Part shown: in pieces, positions 1 through 36,282 of the stretch
Position numbering within the stretch: the stretch's first letter is position 1
How the letters are laid out: each line of letters begins with the position of its first letter
Source: Priapulus caudatus
Lineage: Eukaryota > Priapulida > Priapulimorpha > Priapulimorphida > Priapulidae
DNA length: 37,813 nt
Assembly (NCBI RefSeq): GCF_000485595.1
Contig: NW_014577128.1
Span: forward strand, 455,938 to 493,750
Direction of reading: 5' to 3'
Program-made: the position numbers and the translations under genes
The notes under the pieces: generated by a model
Seen by the model: the letters and a program-made list of their open reading frames with translations, nothing else
Told to the model about the DNA's origin: nothing
The model's database searches: none

Positions 1-34
1 TGTGTGTGCGGGTGTGTGTGTATGTGTGTACGTG

Positions 35-78
<44 letters not shown>

Positions 79-150
79 TACGTGTGTGCGCGTGTGTGTG
101 TGTGCGTGTGTGTATGTGTGTATGTGTGTATGTGTGAGCGCGTGTGTGTG
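1..150. repeat. GT-rich microsatellite at left edge
   Basis: Imperfect (GT)n with TATGTGTG and GCGTGTG interruptions fills the start of the window, in the intron before the first visible SRCR exon. Its apparent cysteine/valine-rich reading frame is a by-product of the repeat. Confidence 0.9.
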
Positions 151-287
151 GTTACCTACATAAAGCGTATCATAAAGAGGCAATAAATGACCAATTGTAG
201 TATTGCAAATATTTGTATCACCTTATACCGATTCTTGCATCGTTCATCAGAAGCATTGTGTTGTATTTTATTCTATTTGCGTTACAG

Positions 288-24597
<24,310 letters not shown>

Positions 24598-24640
24598 GTG
24601 AGTGCTCACCGCGGTCGTCATATATATATATATGTTATGA

Positions 24641-24646
24641 GTGTGT

Positions 24647-24702
<56 letters not shown>

Positions 24703-24723
24703 TGTGTATGTGTGTGTGTGTGT

Positions 24724-24758
<35 letters not shown>

Positions 24759-24760
24759 GT

Positions 24761-24820
<60 letters not shown>

Positions 24821-24832
24821 TGTGTGAGTGTT
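24641..24832. repeat. (GT)n microsatellite at the turn-back junction
   Basis: GT tract joining the AT run after exon 15b to the reverse complement of 22,950-23,013. In the forward copy, the sequence next to this same unique DNA is a (CA)n at 23012-23041. Confidence 0.9.
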
Positions 24833-24894
24833 CGCTGTGATAGTGCAGAGCTACCGAATCGTACACTCCGATCTTACAGGCACCGGTCGCTTAC

Positions 24895-25028
24895 GTGAAT
24901 CCAATCTGCTTGCACAGCACTCTTGCATCGAGGATGTCCCACTCATCGTCACAGATGTAGCCCCACCTGGATTCACTGTAGATCTGCCACGCTTCCGGAC
25001 GACCTGCTGCCGTCGACGAGCCGTACAT
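24895..25028 (-). CDS. SRCR exon 14a, inverted copy 1
   Basis: Same exon as 22817-22949, splice sites kept. One extra base in the middle (GATCTGCCACGC for GATCTGCACGC) breaks the frame, so the exon is not intact here. Treated as a duplicate, not an independent gene. Confidence 0.6.
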
Positions 25029-25441
25029 CTATAGCAGCAAAGAGCGCCGCGTGAACAACTCTGGCCTGCATTCTAGCAAATCGTCGGGGTAGCAAATGTA
25101 AATGAAATCTCAATAACGAATAGTTTTGCTTGCTCTAAAAATCAGTTAATTGTTGGTCTTTAAAATGAAATTCTGCCAAAATCACATAACAACTTAGATG
25201 CTGGTAGGGATTACAGCCTTTGCAGTGTGCGGCGTGGCGAACAATTACCCACCGCCACCGGCAAAACTTCCTTGTAGGGCTGTCAAAACTATAAATACTT
25301 ATCAAAGGTCCCTATGAGAAGACCCAATGTTTCCCCTACTGTATTTTATCTTGCCACAATCCCCCATCAACTGTAAAATGCTTGTATTCACACAATGCTT
25401 ACTCAAACAATATAAGGAATGTATATCTATGCAGGAAATAC

Positions 25442-25641
25442 CTCCATCGCTCGGCAAGTTAGCGTTAGTACAAATAACGCCTGCTATTTCGCGAGCCGCC
25501 ACAATTGTGAGTACCCCAGCCATAGTGGTTGCAGCGGCTAATGCCATGTTCGAAGCCGGAACACTGCAAATCGTCTAGCCAGATTTTGAAATCAGGTTCG
25601 ACATCACCGTAACAGAGTTACTTTGGACGGATAGCGCGTTC
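25442..25641 (-). CDS. SRCR exon 13b, inverted copy 1
   Basis: Same length as 22200-22399. One inserted base near GGSEIAG and one missing base near SGYG shift the frame between them. Splice sites are kept. Confidence 0.6.
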
Positions 25642-25918
25642 CTGAAATGCCAAAAAGATAAATTACAAAAACTTGTCCGGTTTTCCATAATGACGTGAAG
25701 CTCTATTTAATTACTGCAACGTAATTATATACCGGAATAGATAGATGTACATTTAAAAAAGAACTAGAGAAAAAATGTAATAAAAATCGACATGCTTAAG
25801 ATTTTTTTGTAGAAAATACTTAGGCTACACGCGATGGCATCGCAGCCTCCCTCCGATCATTCCTCATGGGATAGCTAATAGCTAGCTCCATAGTTTGTAC
25901 GATGTTGCCGTGACGTAC

Positions 25919-26072
25919 CTAAAGCCAAGCTGCTTGCAAGCAACCCGTCCGTCGACAAGTCCCAGTGGTCATCGCAGATGTAGCCCCACTGATTCTCGTA
26001 GAACACCTGAACGTATCCGTTATCAGTGTCCCCGTTGACCAAGACGAAGGGGAGCCACGTCACCAGCAACGG
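25919..26072 (-). CDS. SRCR exon 13a, inverted copy 1
   Basis: Counterpart of 21768-21921. It has an inserted A (GACCAAGACG) and a deleted G (CCGTCGACAAG for CCGTCGGACAAG), so total length is unchanged but the ends are out of frame. NGDTDNGYVQVFYENQ and WGYICDDHWDLS are readable. Confidence 0.6.
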
Positions 26073-27132
26073 CTGCGAACAGCGGAGATTATATTTGGAC
26101 ATACTGCGATCCACAATTAACTAAACACTGATCCGCGATCCCATCAAAGCAAAATAGTCATGCAATTCCCATCAAACCAAATAGTCATGCAATCCCCATA
26201 GAAGCAAATACTAATGCAATCCATACAAAATCAATGTACTTACGCAATCCACACCAAATCAAACACCAATAAAATCCACACCAAAGCAAATACTCATGCA
26301 ATCCATAACAAAACAAACACTCATGCAATACATAACAAAACAGACACTCATGCAATCTAGAGCATATCAAACACTCGTGCAATCTATATCATATTAAACA
26401 CTCGTGCAATCAACATTAAGCAACTACTCATGTATCTACATTATATCACACACCTATGCAATCGACATCATATTAAACGCTCACGCAATCCACATCAATT
26501 CAAACATAATTATTATTGAAATCCACATTGAAACAAATACTCGCGTAGTCCAAACCAAAACAGACACTCATGCAATCTATGTCATATCAAGGGTTAATAA
26601 TGACAGATGAAAATTTGTCATTATCAACCCTTGATAATATCAAACACCCATGCAATCTATATCATATCAAACACAATCCATGCAATCGACAACAAATCAA
26701 ACGCACGCTGCCGTTCATAACAAACCACACATAATTTATGCAACCCACATCACAAACCAGCGCACACATGCTAGTCTCCAACAAGAAACCGACCAAACAC
26801 ATACAACCCTCACCTTCACGCACCTTCATACACTAGTACACCGCGCACACGCATGCCCCCTCCCCCCACACACGCTCAATCGCACGCACGCACATATGTA
26901 TGCACGCACACGCATGTGCAAGCTGCGTCCTAACAAACCCTATCTCCCCCACACACGCATGCATCGATGAGGTGTTTAGCATGCATTAACGACGGACTAA
27001 CCACCGCAGTCATGTCAGAAGAAACAATTCAATTCAATCACTTTATTTTACACATACACAAATTACATTTAGCAGAAAGGTATACGGACATAATGTAAGG
27101 AATAACCAACATTAGAGTAACATATTACGTAC

Positions 27133-27303
27133 TGCCATTTGAGCATATGACTCCGGCGGCTTCGGAGGAGTCACAGTTGTTCGCTCCCAGTCTGGATGGG
27201 GCAATCCGTAAGTCGCTCCTCGCTTCCACTGCAGCCGACGTCATCTAGCCAGTAGCTCTGCTCCAGACCGAAATCCCCACCCGTGCTCACGCGTACGGCC
27301 AAA
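27133..27303 (-). CDS. SRCR exon 12b, inverted copy 1
   Basis: Counterpart of 20532-20704 but two bases shorter. One base is lost from each of two homopolymers (CCCC and GGGGG), so the frame breaks before the last two cysteines. Confidence 0.6.
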
Positions 27304-27419
27304 CTAAAGTTACACAAGTAACATGTTAAATATTACTCTATAATGTTACGTCTTTTATAGTAGTTATAGTTGTAGACTGGTAGTAGTAGTAGTATAGTAG
27401 AGTGGAATATCGTATCGTA

Positions 27420-27900
27420 GACAGTAGAACGTAACAGTTGTATAAACGGTGACAACTTATAGCTTTATTCTAAACAACGAATAGCAACAGTGTACACATA
27501 CTAAGTTGTCGTCGGCGTCTCTTCCCCTTTCTCTCAAAACCTCTCCTTTTTAACCGTACGCGCGTTCGTCGCGACCTGATTAGACTTCCTAGTTTGTGGC
27601 CTGACTAGTGGCCCACAACGACGCGTCGCGACGCCCGTGCTCTTGTACCAGGCCGGAGTGCCGACCATCGTGGCCGCTGCCCGCTTAATGATCGCTGTTT
27701 GATAAAGCCCTCCGCATTCTTGTTGAAGTAATGTGTTCCGTACCATTCGGCACTGCCCTCTGTCCATTCCGAATTATGGGTGCTCTTAATTATGTAGCTA
27801 ATGTCTTCTTGGTTCATCGCCTGAACATTTGCCTAGGTAATGTGCCGGATTCCCCATGTCTCTATCTTAATGCTAAAACACGTACTAAACTCTATGTCGC
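27420..27900 (-). other. LTR-like segment, inverted copy 1
   Basis: Reverse complement of 19950-20410. Here the small frame is uninterrupted from about 27817 to 27605 (begins MNQEDISYIIK). Function unknown. Confidence 0.3.
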
Positions 27901-27932
27901 GTACTATCAGTGACAGCGATAGTAACAAAGTG

Positions 27933-28260
27933 ACGGGCACGGGAACGGGGACGGAAACGGGAACGGAGACGGAAACGAGACGGAAGGGAACGGGGACGGG
28001 CACGGGAACGGGGACGGGAACGGGAACGGAGACGGAAACGGAGACGGGAACGGGAACGGGGACGGGACGGAACGGGGACGGGGACGGGGACGGGACGGGG
28101 ACGGGGACGGGGACGGAGCGGGGGACGGGACGGGGAGCGGAAACGGGACGGGGACGGGACGGGGACGAAAATGGAGACGGGACGGGAACGGGAACGGGGA
28201 CGGGAACGGTGACGAGAACGGTGACGGGAACGGTGACGGAACGGGGACGACGGGGATAAC
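27933..28260. repeat. (GGGAAC)n hexamer minisatellite, inverted copy
   Basis: Reverse-complement counterpart of 19652-19905, longer and with more GGGGAC units. Confidence 0.9.
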
Positions 28261-28409
28261 GGTTATGGTGACACGGTGTGACAGTGACAGGGACAGTGAA
28301 AGTAGCAGCAGCAATAATGATGATGACCTACCAAAATAAAACGTTATCTTACATAGCCCGGATCGTACATACAGCAGCTACTGCGCCGAAACGAACCCGA
28401 TAGTATACA

Positions 28410-28410
<1 letters not shown>

Positions 28411-28466
<56 letters not shown>

Positions 28467-28532
28467 CGTGGTGTGTGTTGTGTGTGTGGTGTGTGTGTGT
28501 GTGTGTGGCGTGCGTGCGTGTGTGTGTGTGTC

Positions 28533-28566
<34 letters not shown>

Positions 28567-28690
28567 GTGTGTGTGTGTGCTGTTGTGCGTGTGCGTGCGC
28601 GTATCGCGCTGTGTGCTTTGTGTGCGTGTGCGTGCGCGTTATCGCGCGTGTGTGCTTGAGTATGTGTGCGTGTGCGCACGCGCGCGGGTG
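28411..28690. repeat. (GT)n/GTGCGT microsatellite, inverted copy
   Basis: Counterpart of 19204-19495 with different length and interruptions. Confidence 0.9.
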
Positions 28691-28698
28691 TATTATAC

Positions 28699-28852
28699 CT
28701 GAATCCCAGCATGCGGCAGACGACACTGCCGTCGTTTAGATCCCATTCGTCGTCACAGATTCCTCGCCACTCGCCGTTGTGATAGATATGCACGTTGCCT
28801 TCCCCGGGCTGGTCGCCGGTGAGCATGACACTTCCTTCGGGGTGCGGAATAG
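28699..28852 (-). CDS. SRCR domain 12, exon a (best copy)
   Basis: The only intact version of exon 12a. Acceptor GTACAG, donor gtataa. It contains EGSVMLTGDQPGEGNVHIYH, then EWRGICDDEWDLNDGSVVCR and MLGFR. The counterparts at 19046-19203 and 35289-35440 carry indels. Its phases fit 11b and 12b. Confidence 0.82.
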
Positions 28853-29529
28853 CTGTACGCACGACGCAACGAACAAACGACAATCAGTACATACGAGCAG
28901 AACGCGTCAAAGGTATACTGAAAAGCACCTGCATGTCATAGCATATGTGTGCCACATTCGGAACTTTCATCGTAATATGAGCAATCCATGTGCTAAGAAA
29001 CTCTACTATGTTACGTATTTATAGTGAGTATAGTGTATATAAACTCGAGATTGTGTGGTAAACTGTTGTACGTTTAATAGTCATGGTAACCAGCGTCAGG
29101 AGAGAAGTTTCTTCGTGGTGTGCATGCGACCTGTACACATTTCTTTGAGACAACAGTTAATTGGCTTGCTACGTAGCAACACAAGACCATACCACATCTC
29201 CAGATGTAAATTTAGCTGAACGATTAACAATTTTACAAGCTTTGCAAGTCATACCTACTATTCTAAGACTATTTCGGTTTGTTTCGTGCAAATGTAGGCC
29301 TACTACTGTACAATAATTATTGTAGCGTCTGATAATCATATATACGCTTAAATTATCTTATTATTATATTATTATATTAGTACTTTATATTAAAAATTAT
29401 TTATGACAAACAATTAAATTAATAGAAAATCAACATATAATATTTAAATTATGATATTCATCGGTGACTGGTCATTAAAAATTTTACATGCTACGAAGCG
29501 TTCTCGAGGCGGTACTGTACGCACATATT

Positions 29530-29646
29530 TGATATATAAATAAATAATTTAATAAATAAATAAAATAAATAAATAAATAAATAAATAAAATAAATGAATA
29601 GATGAATGAATAAATAAATGAATATATAAATAAATGAATGAACGAA

Positions 29647-29677
<31 letters not shown>

Positions 29678-29678
29678 A

Positions 29679-29712
<34 letters not shown>
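29530..29712. repeat. (TAAA)n and (AT)n, inverted copy
   Basis: Reverse complement of 18173-18355. Links inverted block B to the inverted exon 11b/15b. Confidence 0.9.
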
Positions 29713-29714
<2 letters not shown>

Positions 29715-29734
29715 CGACCGCGGTGAGCACTCAC

Positions 29735-29909
29735 GTTCGGTGATGTCTGGAGAGACGCAGATGACACCTGCGAGATCTACCTGGCGGCAGGCGCCCATTT
29801 GAAACGAGCAGTCGTTGAAGGAGGCTTCGGTTCCCGTACACGCCACCTCGTTCACCCAGTACGTGTCTGTGCGGCCGAAACGCGAGTGTGTGTGATCTCT
29901 CTGGCATCA
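29735..29909 (-). CDS. SRCR exon 11b/15b, inverted copy
   Basis: Counterpart of 24422-24597. NEVACTGTEASFNDCSFQMG is readable; the next segment (ACRQVDLAGVICVSPD) differs by compensating indels from ACPPGRSAGVIC in the + copy. Splice sites are kept. Confidence 0.65.
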
Positions 29910-30288
29910 CTACGAGTATGAAAGAAACGTACGCATTGTGTAATGCAATTGTAACTGGTAAATTATATAGTAATACAAGTATGTTGATTGGTGGCATAAA
30001 AATTGTGTCATGTCTTCAGCAATAGAGCGAGAGCGAGGAAGAGATAAATAATATATATATATATATACTTGATATATATATATATATACTTGATATATAT
30101 ATATATATATTATTTATAGCAGGTAGGGAGAGGGAGAGGGTGAAGGGAAGAAAGAGAAGCGAAGAGGGAGCGGGGAGTGATAGAGGATATCTACCAAATC
30201 AGGAACTCACCAAAACAAAAATGCCGTTTTCGCGGTTGAATTTCTTCGTGTGGTGTATAGTAGTATATTATGATGGCATCGGATTAGG

Positions 30289-30313
30289 NNNNNNNNNNNN
30301 NNNNNNNNNNNNN
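30289..30313. other. Assembly gap of 25 N
   Basis: Run of 25 N between the end of the inverted copy and the CACGTGTACGTGC minisatellite. The neighbours on either side need not be adjacent in the genome. Confidence 0.99.
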
Positions 30314-30759
30314 TATATGCACGCACGTGTACGTTGCACACGCACGCACGCACGCACGTGTACGTGCACATGCCACGCACGCTATGCGCACGCACGTGTA
30401 CGTGCACCCGCACGCACGCATGCACGCACGTGTACGTGCACACGCACCACACACGCACCACGCATGTACGCATGTTACGACTGTACGGTGCATATGCAGG
30501 TACGCACGCGCGCACGTGTACATCCAAACGCACGCACGCGCGCATGCATACACGTATACCTGCACACGCACGCACGTACGCACGCACGAATGCACGCAGG
30601 TGTACGTGCACACGCACGCACGCACGCACGAACACACGTGTACGTACACACCGGACGCACGCACGCACGTGTACTTGCACACGCACGCACGCACGCGCGG
30701 CACGTGTACGTGCACACGCCACATGCACGCACACATGCACAGGCACTTGTACGGGCCCA

Positions 30760-30791
<32 letters not shown>

Positions 30792-30864
30792 CGCATGCAT
30801 GCACGTGTACGTGCACACGCACACACGTACGCACGAACGCACGCACGCACGTGTACGTGCACTA
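30314..30864. repeat. CACGTGTACGTGC minisatellite (copy in X)
   Basis: Units of about 30-36 bp built around CGCACGCACGTGTACGTGCA with ACGC spacers. Reverse-complement relative of 36670-37718. Confidence 0.9.
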
Positions 30865-31257
30865 CATAAACAGCACTTTCTATCAGAACATGTGGTCATT
30901 CATCTGTAAATGTCAAGCAGCACGCTTCGTTTCTGCCAACCACAACACATGTATAACAAATACACGTGACCTGATTATGACGTCACGTGAAACATCGCTA
31001 TACACTTTCGAATGTCTACGATGCATTGTTGCGATTTTTTCCCTTTTTCCCCTTTTTTCCCTTTTTTTCCGTTTTTCCATTTTTTCCCGATTGTTTCCCT
31101 TTCTTTATCAAAACTGGACTCGGACTCGGGGGGTGTGTGGACTCGGACTCGGACTCGGGTGGCGCCGACTCGGACTCGGACTCGGACTTGGGGGTGCGGA
31201 CTCGACTCGACTCGGACTCGGACTCGGACTCGGGGGCTGCGGACTCGACTACAACAC
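30865..31257. repeat. Segment X right part: CRE/E-box stretch, poly(T/C), (GACTCG)n
   Basis: Contains a unique stretch (30865-31028), a polypyrimidine tract TTTTTTCCC...(31028-31098) and a GACTCG hexamer array (31115-31250). The whole recurs inverted at 36283-36665. Confidence 0.85.
30963..30989. promoter_or_regulatory. Possible E-box / CRE palindromic cluster
   Basis: CACGTGACC (30963) and TGACGTCACGTG (30978-30989) combine two CACGTG E-boxes and a perfect TGACGTCA CRE within 27 bases. Inverted copy at 36546-36573. No transcription start is visible nearby, so a regulatory role is only a possibility. Confidence 0.3.
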
Positions 31258-31263
31258 TGGTGT

Positions 31264-31298
31264 GTATGAGTGTGTGTGTGTGTGTGTGTGGTGTGTGT

Positions 31299-31332
<34 letters not shown>

Positions 31333-31452
31333 TGTGTATGTGTGTGTGTGTGTGTGGTGTGTGTGTGTGTGTGTGTGTGTATGTAGTGTGTGTGTTGTGT
31401 GTGTGTGTGTGTGTTGTGGTGTGTGTGTGTGGTGTTGTGTGTGTGGTGTGTT
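31264..31452. repeat. (GT)n microsatellite joining X to inverted copy 2
   Basis: Same style as 24641-24832 (ATGAGTGTG start, internal GAGTGTGTATG), then the same entry into GTTCGCTGTGATAGTGC. Confidence 0.9.
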
Positions 31453-31513
31453 CGCTGTGATAGTGCAAGCTACCGAATCGTACACTCCGATCTTACAGGC
31501 ACCGGTCGCTTAC

Positions 31514-31646
31514 GTGAATCCAATCTGCTTGCACAGCACTCTTGCATCGAGGATGTTCCACTCATCGTCACAGATGTAGCCCCACCTGGATTCACTGGAG
31601 ATCTGCACGCTTCCGGACGACCTGCTGCCGTCGACGAGCCGTACAT
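31514..31646 (-). CDS. SRCR exon 14a, inverted copy 2
   Basis: Intact frame: VRLVDGSRSSGSVQISSESR, then WGYICDDEWNILDARVLCKQ and IGFT. It differs from 22817-22949 by substitutions only (Y to S, D to N). Splice sites are kept. Confidence 0.7.
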
Positions 31647-32060
31647 CTATAGCAGCAAAGAGCGCGCCGTGAACAACTCTGGCCTGCCTTCTAGCAAATC
31701 GTCGGGTAGCAAATGGTAAATGAAATCTCAATAACGAATAGTTTTGCTTGCTCTAAAAATCAGTTAATTGTTGGTCTTTAAAATGAAATTCTGCCAAAAT
31801 CACATAACAACTTAGATGCTGGTAGGGATTACGAGCCTTTGCAGTGTGCGGCCGTGGCGAACAATTACCCCACGCCACCGGCAAAACTTCCTTGATAGGG
31901 CTGTCAAAACTATAAATACTTATCAAAGGTCCCTATGAGAAGACCAATGTTTCCCCTACGTATTTTATCTTGCCACAATCCCCCATCAACTGTAAAATGC
32001 TTGTATTCACACAATGCTTACTCAAACAATATAAGGAATGTATATCTATGCAGGAAATAC

Positions 32061-32259
32061 CTCCATCGCTCGGCAAGTTACGTTAGTACAAAATACGCCT
32101 GCTATTTCCGGAGCCGCCACAATTGTGAGTACCCCAGCCATAGTGGTTGCAGCGGCTAATGCCATGTTCGAAGCCGGAACACTGCAAATCGTCTAGCCAG
32201 ATTTTGAAATCAGGTTCGACATCACCGTAACCAGAGTTACTTTGGACGGATAGGCGTTC
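32061..32259 (-). CDS. SRCR exon 13b, inverted copy 2
   Basis: Counterpart of 22200-22399. [18 protein letters not shown] and [11 protein letters not shown] are readable, then one-base losses near EIAGV and in the linker break the frame. Confidence 0.6.
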
Positions 32260-32534
32260 CTGAAATGCCAAAAAAGATAAATTACAAAAACTTGTCCGGT
32301 TTTCCATAATGACGTGAAGCTCTATTTAATTACTGCAACGTAATTATATACCGGAATAGATAAATGTACATTTAAAAAAGAACTAAGAAAAAAATGTAAT
32401 AAAAATCGACATGCTAGATTTTTTTGTAGAAAATACTTAGGCTACACGCATGGCATCGCAGCCTCCCTCCCGATCATTCCTCATGGATAGCTAATAGCTA
32501 GCTCCATAGTTTGTACGATGTTGCCGTGACGTAC

Positions 32535-32687
32535 CTAAAGCCAAGCTGCCTTGCAAGCAACCTCCGTCGCGACAAGTCCCAGTGGTCATCGCAGATGTAG
32601 CCCCACTGATTCTCGTAGAACACCTGAACCTATCCGTTATCAGTGTCCCCGTTGCCAGACGAAAGGGAGCCACGTCACCAGCAACGG
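32535..32687 (-). CDS. SRCR exon 13a, inverted copy 2
   Basis: Counterpart of 21768-21921 with several indels (GTTGCCAGACGAAAGGG, CTGCCTTGC). The frame is broken in at least three places. Confidence 0.55.
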
Positions 32688-33739
32688 CTGCGAACAGCGG
32701 AGATTATATTGGACATACTCGATCCACAATTAACTAAACACTGATCCGCGATCCCCATCAAAGCAAATAGTCATGCAATTCCCATCAAACCAAATATCAT
32801 GCAATCCCCATAGAAGCAAATACTAATGCAATCCATACAAAATCAAGTACTTACGCAATCCACACCAAAACAACACCAATAAAATCCACACCAAAGCAAA
32901 TACTCATGCAATCCATAACAAAACAAACACTCATGCAATACATAACAAAACAGACACTCATGCAATCTAGAGCATATCAAACACTCGTGCATCTATATCA
33001 TATTAAACACTCGTGCAAATCAACATTAAGCAACTATCATGTATCTACATTATATCACACACCTATGCAATCGACATCATATTAAAACGCTCACGCAATC
33101 CACATCAATTCAAACATAATATTATTGAAATCCACATTGAAACAAATACTCGCGTAGTCCATACAAAAACAGACACTCATGCCAATCTATGTCATATCAA
33201 GGTTAATAAGACAGATGAAAATTTGTCATTATCAACCCTTGATAATATCAAACACCCATGCAATCTATATCATATCAACACAATCCATGCAATCGACAAC
33301 AAATCAAACGCACGCTGCCGTTCATAACAAACCACACATAATTTATGCAACCCACATCACAAACCACGACACACATGCTAGTCTCCAACAAGAAACCCGC
33401 CAAACACATACAACCCTCACCTTCACGCACCTTCATACACTAGTACACGCGCACACGCATGCCCCCTCCCCCCACACACGCTCAATCGCACGCACGCACA
33501 TATGTATGCACGCACAGCATGTGCAAGCGGCGTCCTAACAAAACCTATCTCCCCCACACACGCATGCATCGATGAGTGTGTTAGCATGCATTAACGACGG
33601 ACTAACCACCGCAGTCATGTCAGAAGGAAACAATTCAATTCAATCACTTTATTTTACACATACACAAATTACATTTAGCAAAAGGTATAACGGACATAAT
33701 GTAAGGAAATAACCAACATTAGAGTAACATATTACGTAC

Positions 33740-33912
33740 TGCCATTTGAGCATATGACTCCGGCGGCTTCGGAGGAGTCACAGTTGTTCGCCTCCCAGTC
33801 TGGATGGGGCAATCCGTAAGTCGCCTCCTCGCTTCCACTGCAGCCGACGTCATCTAGCCAGTAGCTCTGCTCCAGACCGAAATCCCCACCCGTGCTCACG
33901 CGTACGGCCAAA
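33740..33912 (-). CDS. SRCR exon 12b, inverted copy 2
   Basis: Same length as 20532-20704 with compensating indels, so the local protein reads EEATYGLPHPDWEANNC instead of [17 protein letters not shown]. That loses one conserved cysteine. Confidence 0.6.
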
Positions 33913-34014
33913 CTAAAGTTACACAAGTAACCATGTTAAATATTACTCTATAATGTTACGTCTTTTATAGTAGTTATAGTTGTAGACTGGTAGTAGTAGT
34001 AGTATAGTAGAGTG

Positions 34015-34500
34015 GAATTCGTATCGTAACAGTAGAACGTAACAGTTGTATAAACGGTGACAACTTATAGCTTTATTCTAAACACGAATAGCAACAGTGT
34101 ACACATACTAAGTTGTCGTCGCGCGTCTCTTCCCCTTTCTCTCACAAACCTCTCCTTTTTAACCGTACGCGCGTTCGTCGCGACCTGATAGACTTCCTAG
34201 TTTGTGCCTGACTAGTGGCCACAACGACCGGTCGCGACGCCGTGCTCTTGTACCAGGCCGGAGTGGCCGACCATCGTGGGCCGCTGCCCGCTTAATGATC
34301 CGCTGTTTGATAAAGCCCTCCGCATTTGTGAAGTTAATGTGTTCCGTACCATTCGGCACTGCCCTCTGTCCATTCCGAATTATGGGTGCTCTTAATTATG
34401 TAGCTAATGTCTTCTTGGTTCATCGCCTATAACATTTGCCTAGTAAGTGCCGATTCCCCATGTCTCTATCTTAATGCTAAAACACCGTACTACACTCTAT
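34015..34500 (-). other. LTR-like segment, inverted copy 2
   Basis: Third copy of the 19950-20410 segment, with the small frame broken by several one-base changes. Confidence 0.3.
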
Positions 34501-34534
34501 GTCGCGTACTATCAGTGACAGCGATAGTAACAAA

Positions 34535-34857
34535 GTGACGGGCACGGGAACGGGGACGGACACGGGAACGGAGACGGAAACGGAGACGGAACGGGAACGC
34601 GGACGGGCACCGAACGGGACGGGAACGGGAACGGAACGAAACGAGACGGAACGGAACGGGACGGGACGGAACGGGGACGGGACGGGGACAGGGACGGGGA
34701 GGGGACGGGGACGGCAGCGGGGACGGGGACGGGGAGCGAAACGGGACGGGGACGGGACGGGGACGAAAATGGAGACGGGGACGGAACCGGGAACGGGACG
34801 GGAACGGTGACGAGAACGGACGGGAACGGTGACGGAACGGGACGACGGGGATAACTT
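34535..34857. repeat. (GGGAAC)n hexamer minisatellite, inverted copy 2
   Basis: Third copy of the hexamer array, with irregular unit lengths (GGGACGG, GGAACGG). Confidence 0.9.
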
Positions 34858-35007
34858 ATGGTGACACCGTGTGACAGTTCAGGGACAGTGAAAGTAGCAG
34901 CAGCAATAATGATGATGACCTACCAAAATAAACGTATCTTTACATAGCCCGGATCGTACATCACAGCAGCTACTGCGCCCCGAAACGAACCCGGATAGTA
35001 TACAACC

Positions 35008-35280
35008 TGTGTGTGTGTGTGCTGTGTGTGTGTGTGTGTGTGGTGGTTGTGTGGTGCGTGCGTGTGTGTGTGTGTGTGTTGTGTGTGTGTTGTGTGTGCG
35101 TGCGTGCGGTGTGTGTGGTGTGTGTGGTTTGTGTGTGTGTGTGTGTGTGTGTTGTGTGTGTGTGTGCTTTGTGGCGTGTGCGTGCGCGTTATCGCGCGTG
35201 TGTGCTTGTGTGCGTGTGCGTGCGCGTTATCGCGCGTGTGTGCTTGAGTATGTGTGCGTGTGCGCACGCGCGCGGGTGTA
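35008..35280. repeat. (GT)n/GTGCGT microsatellite, inverted copy 2
   Basis: Third copy of the CA/GT tract beside exon 12a. It contains a local duplication of TGCGCGTTATCGCGCGTGTG not seen in the other copies. Confidence 0.9.
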
Positions 35281-35288
35281 TTAATTAC

Positions 35289-35440
35289 CTGAATCCAGCA
35301 TGCGCCAGACGACACTGCCGTCCTTTAGATCCATTCGTCTGCACAGATTTCTCGCCACTCGCCGTTGTGATAGATATGCACGTTGCCTTCCCCGGGCTGG
35401 TCGCCGGTGAGCATGACACTTCCTTCGGGTGCGGGAATAG
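35289..35440 (-). pseudogene. SRCR exon 12a, inverted copy 2 (frame broken)
   Basis: Counterpart of 28699-28852, two bases shorter with several indels. Only fragments of the SRCR reading survive in any one frame. Confidence 0.65.
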
Positions 35441-36114
35441 CTGTACGCACGACGCCAACGAAACAAACGACAATCAGTACATACGAGCAGAACGCGTCAA
35501 AGGTATACTGAAAAGCACCTGCATGTCATAGCATATGTGTGCCACATTCGGAACTTTCATCGTAATATGAGCAATCCATGTGCTAAGAAACTCTACTATG
35601 TTACGTATTTATAGTGAGTATAGTGTATATAAACTCGAGATTGTGTGGTAAACTGTTGTACGTTTAATAGTCATGGTAACCAGCGTCAGGAGAGAAGTTT
35701 CTTCTGTGGTGGCATGCGACCTGTACACATTTCTTTGAGACAACAGTTTGGCTTGCTACGAGCAACACAAGACCATACCACATCTCCAGATGTAAATTTA
35801 GCTGAACGATTAACAATTTTACAAGCTTGCAAGTCATACCTACATTTCTAAGACTATTTCGGTTTGTTTCGTGCAAATGTAGGCTACTACTGTACAATAA
35901 TTATTGTAGCGTCTGATAATCATATATACGCTTAAATTATCTTATTATATTTATTATATTAGTTACTTTATATTAAAAAATTATTTATGACAAACAATTA
36001 AATTAATAGAAAATCAACATATATATTTTAAATTATGATATTCATCGGTGGACTGGTCATTAAAATTTTACATGCTACGAAGCGTTCTCGAGGCGGTACT
36101 GTACGCACATATTT

Positions 36115-36260
36115 GATATATAAATAAATAATTTAATAAATAAATAAAATAAATAAATAAATAAATAAATAAAATAAATGAAAATGAAATGAATAAATAA
36201 ATGAATATATAAATAAATGAATGAACGAATAAAATAAATAAATAAATAAATAAATAAATG
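36115..36260. repeat. (TAAA)n, inverted copy 2
   Basis: Third copy of the TTTA tetramer array. Here it is followed by inverted X. Confidence 0.9.
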
Positions 36261-36282
36261 AATATATTATATAATATTAACA

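Larger units (their letters stand above)
24834..30288 (-). repeat. Inverted copy 1 of the exon 11b-14a block
   Basis: Reverse complement of about 17,590-23,013, with the same exon and repeat order read backwards. Copies differ mostly by single-base indels, often in homopolymers, in introns and exons alike. It ends in 25 N at 30289-30313. Confidence 0.9.
31450..36260 (-). repeat. Inverted copy 2 of the exon 12a-14a block
   Basis: Same orientation and content as 24,834-29,690. More one-base indels than copy 1. It ends in the TAAA repeat and then joins inverted X rather than exon 11b. Confidence 0.9.

Noticed and set aside
28344-28883. A single 179-residue minus-strand protein joining an SRCR half to a Thr/His tail
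   Set aside because: The tail is read-through past the donor at the end of exon 12a into the CA microsatellite.
24834-36260. Two additional minus-strand SRCR genes
   Set aside because: The exons are near-copies of 18.2-23.0 kb with read-like indels in exons and introns alike; listed as duplicated copies rather than as independent genes.
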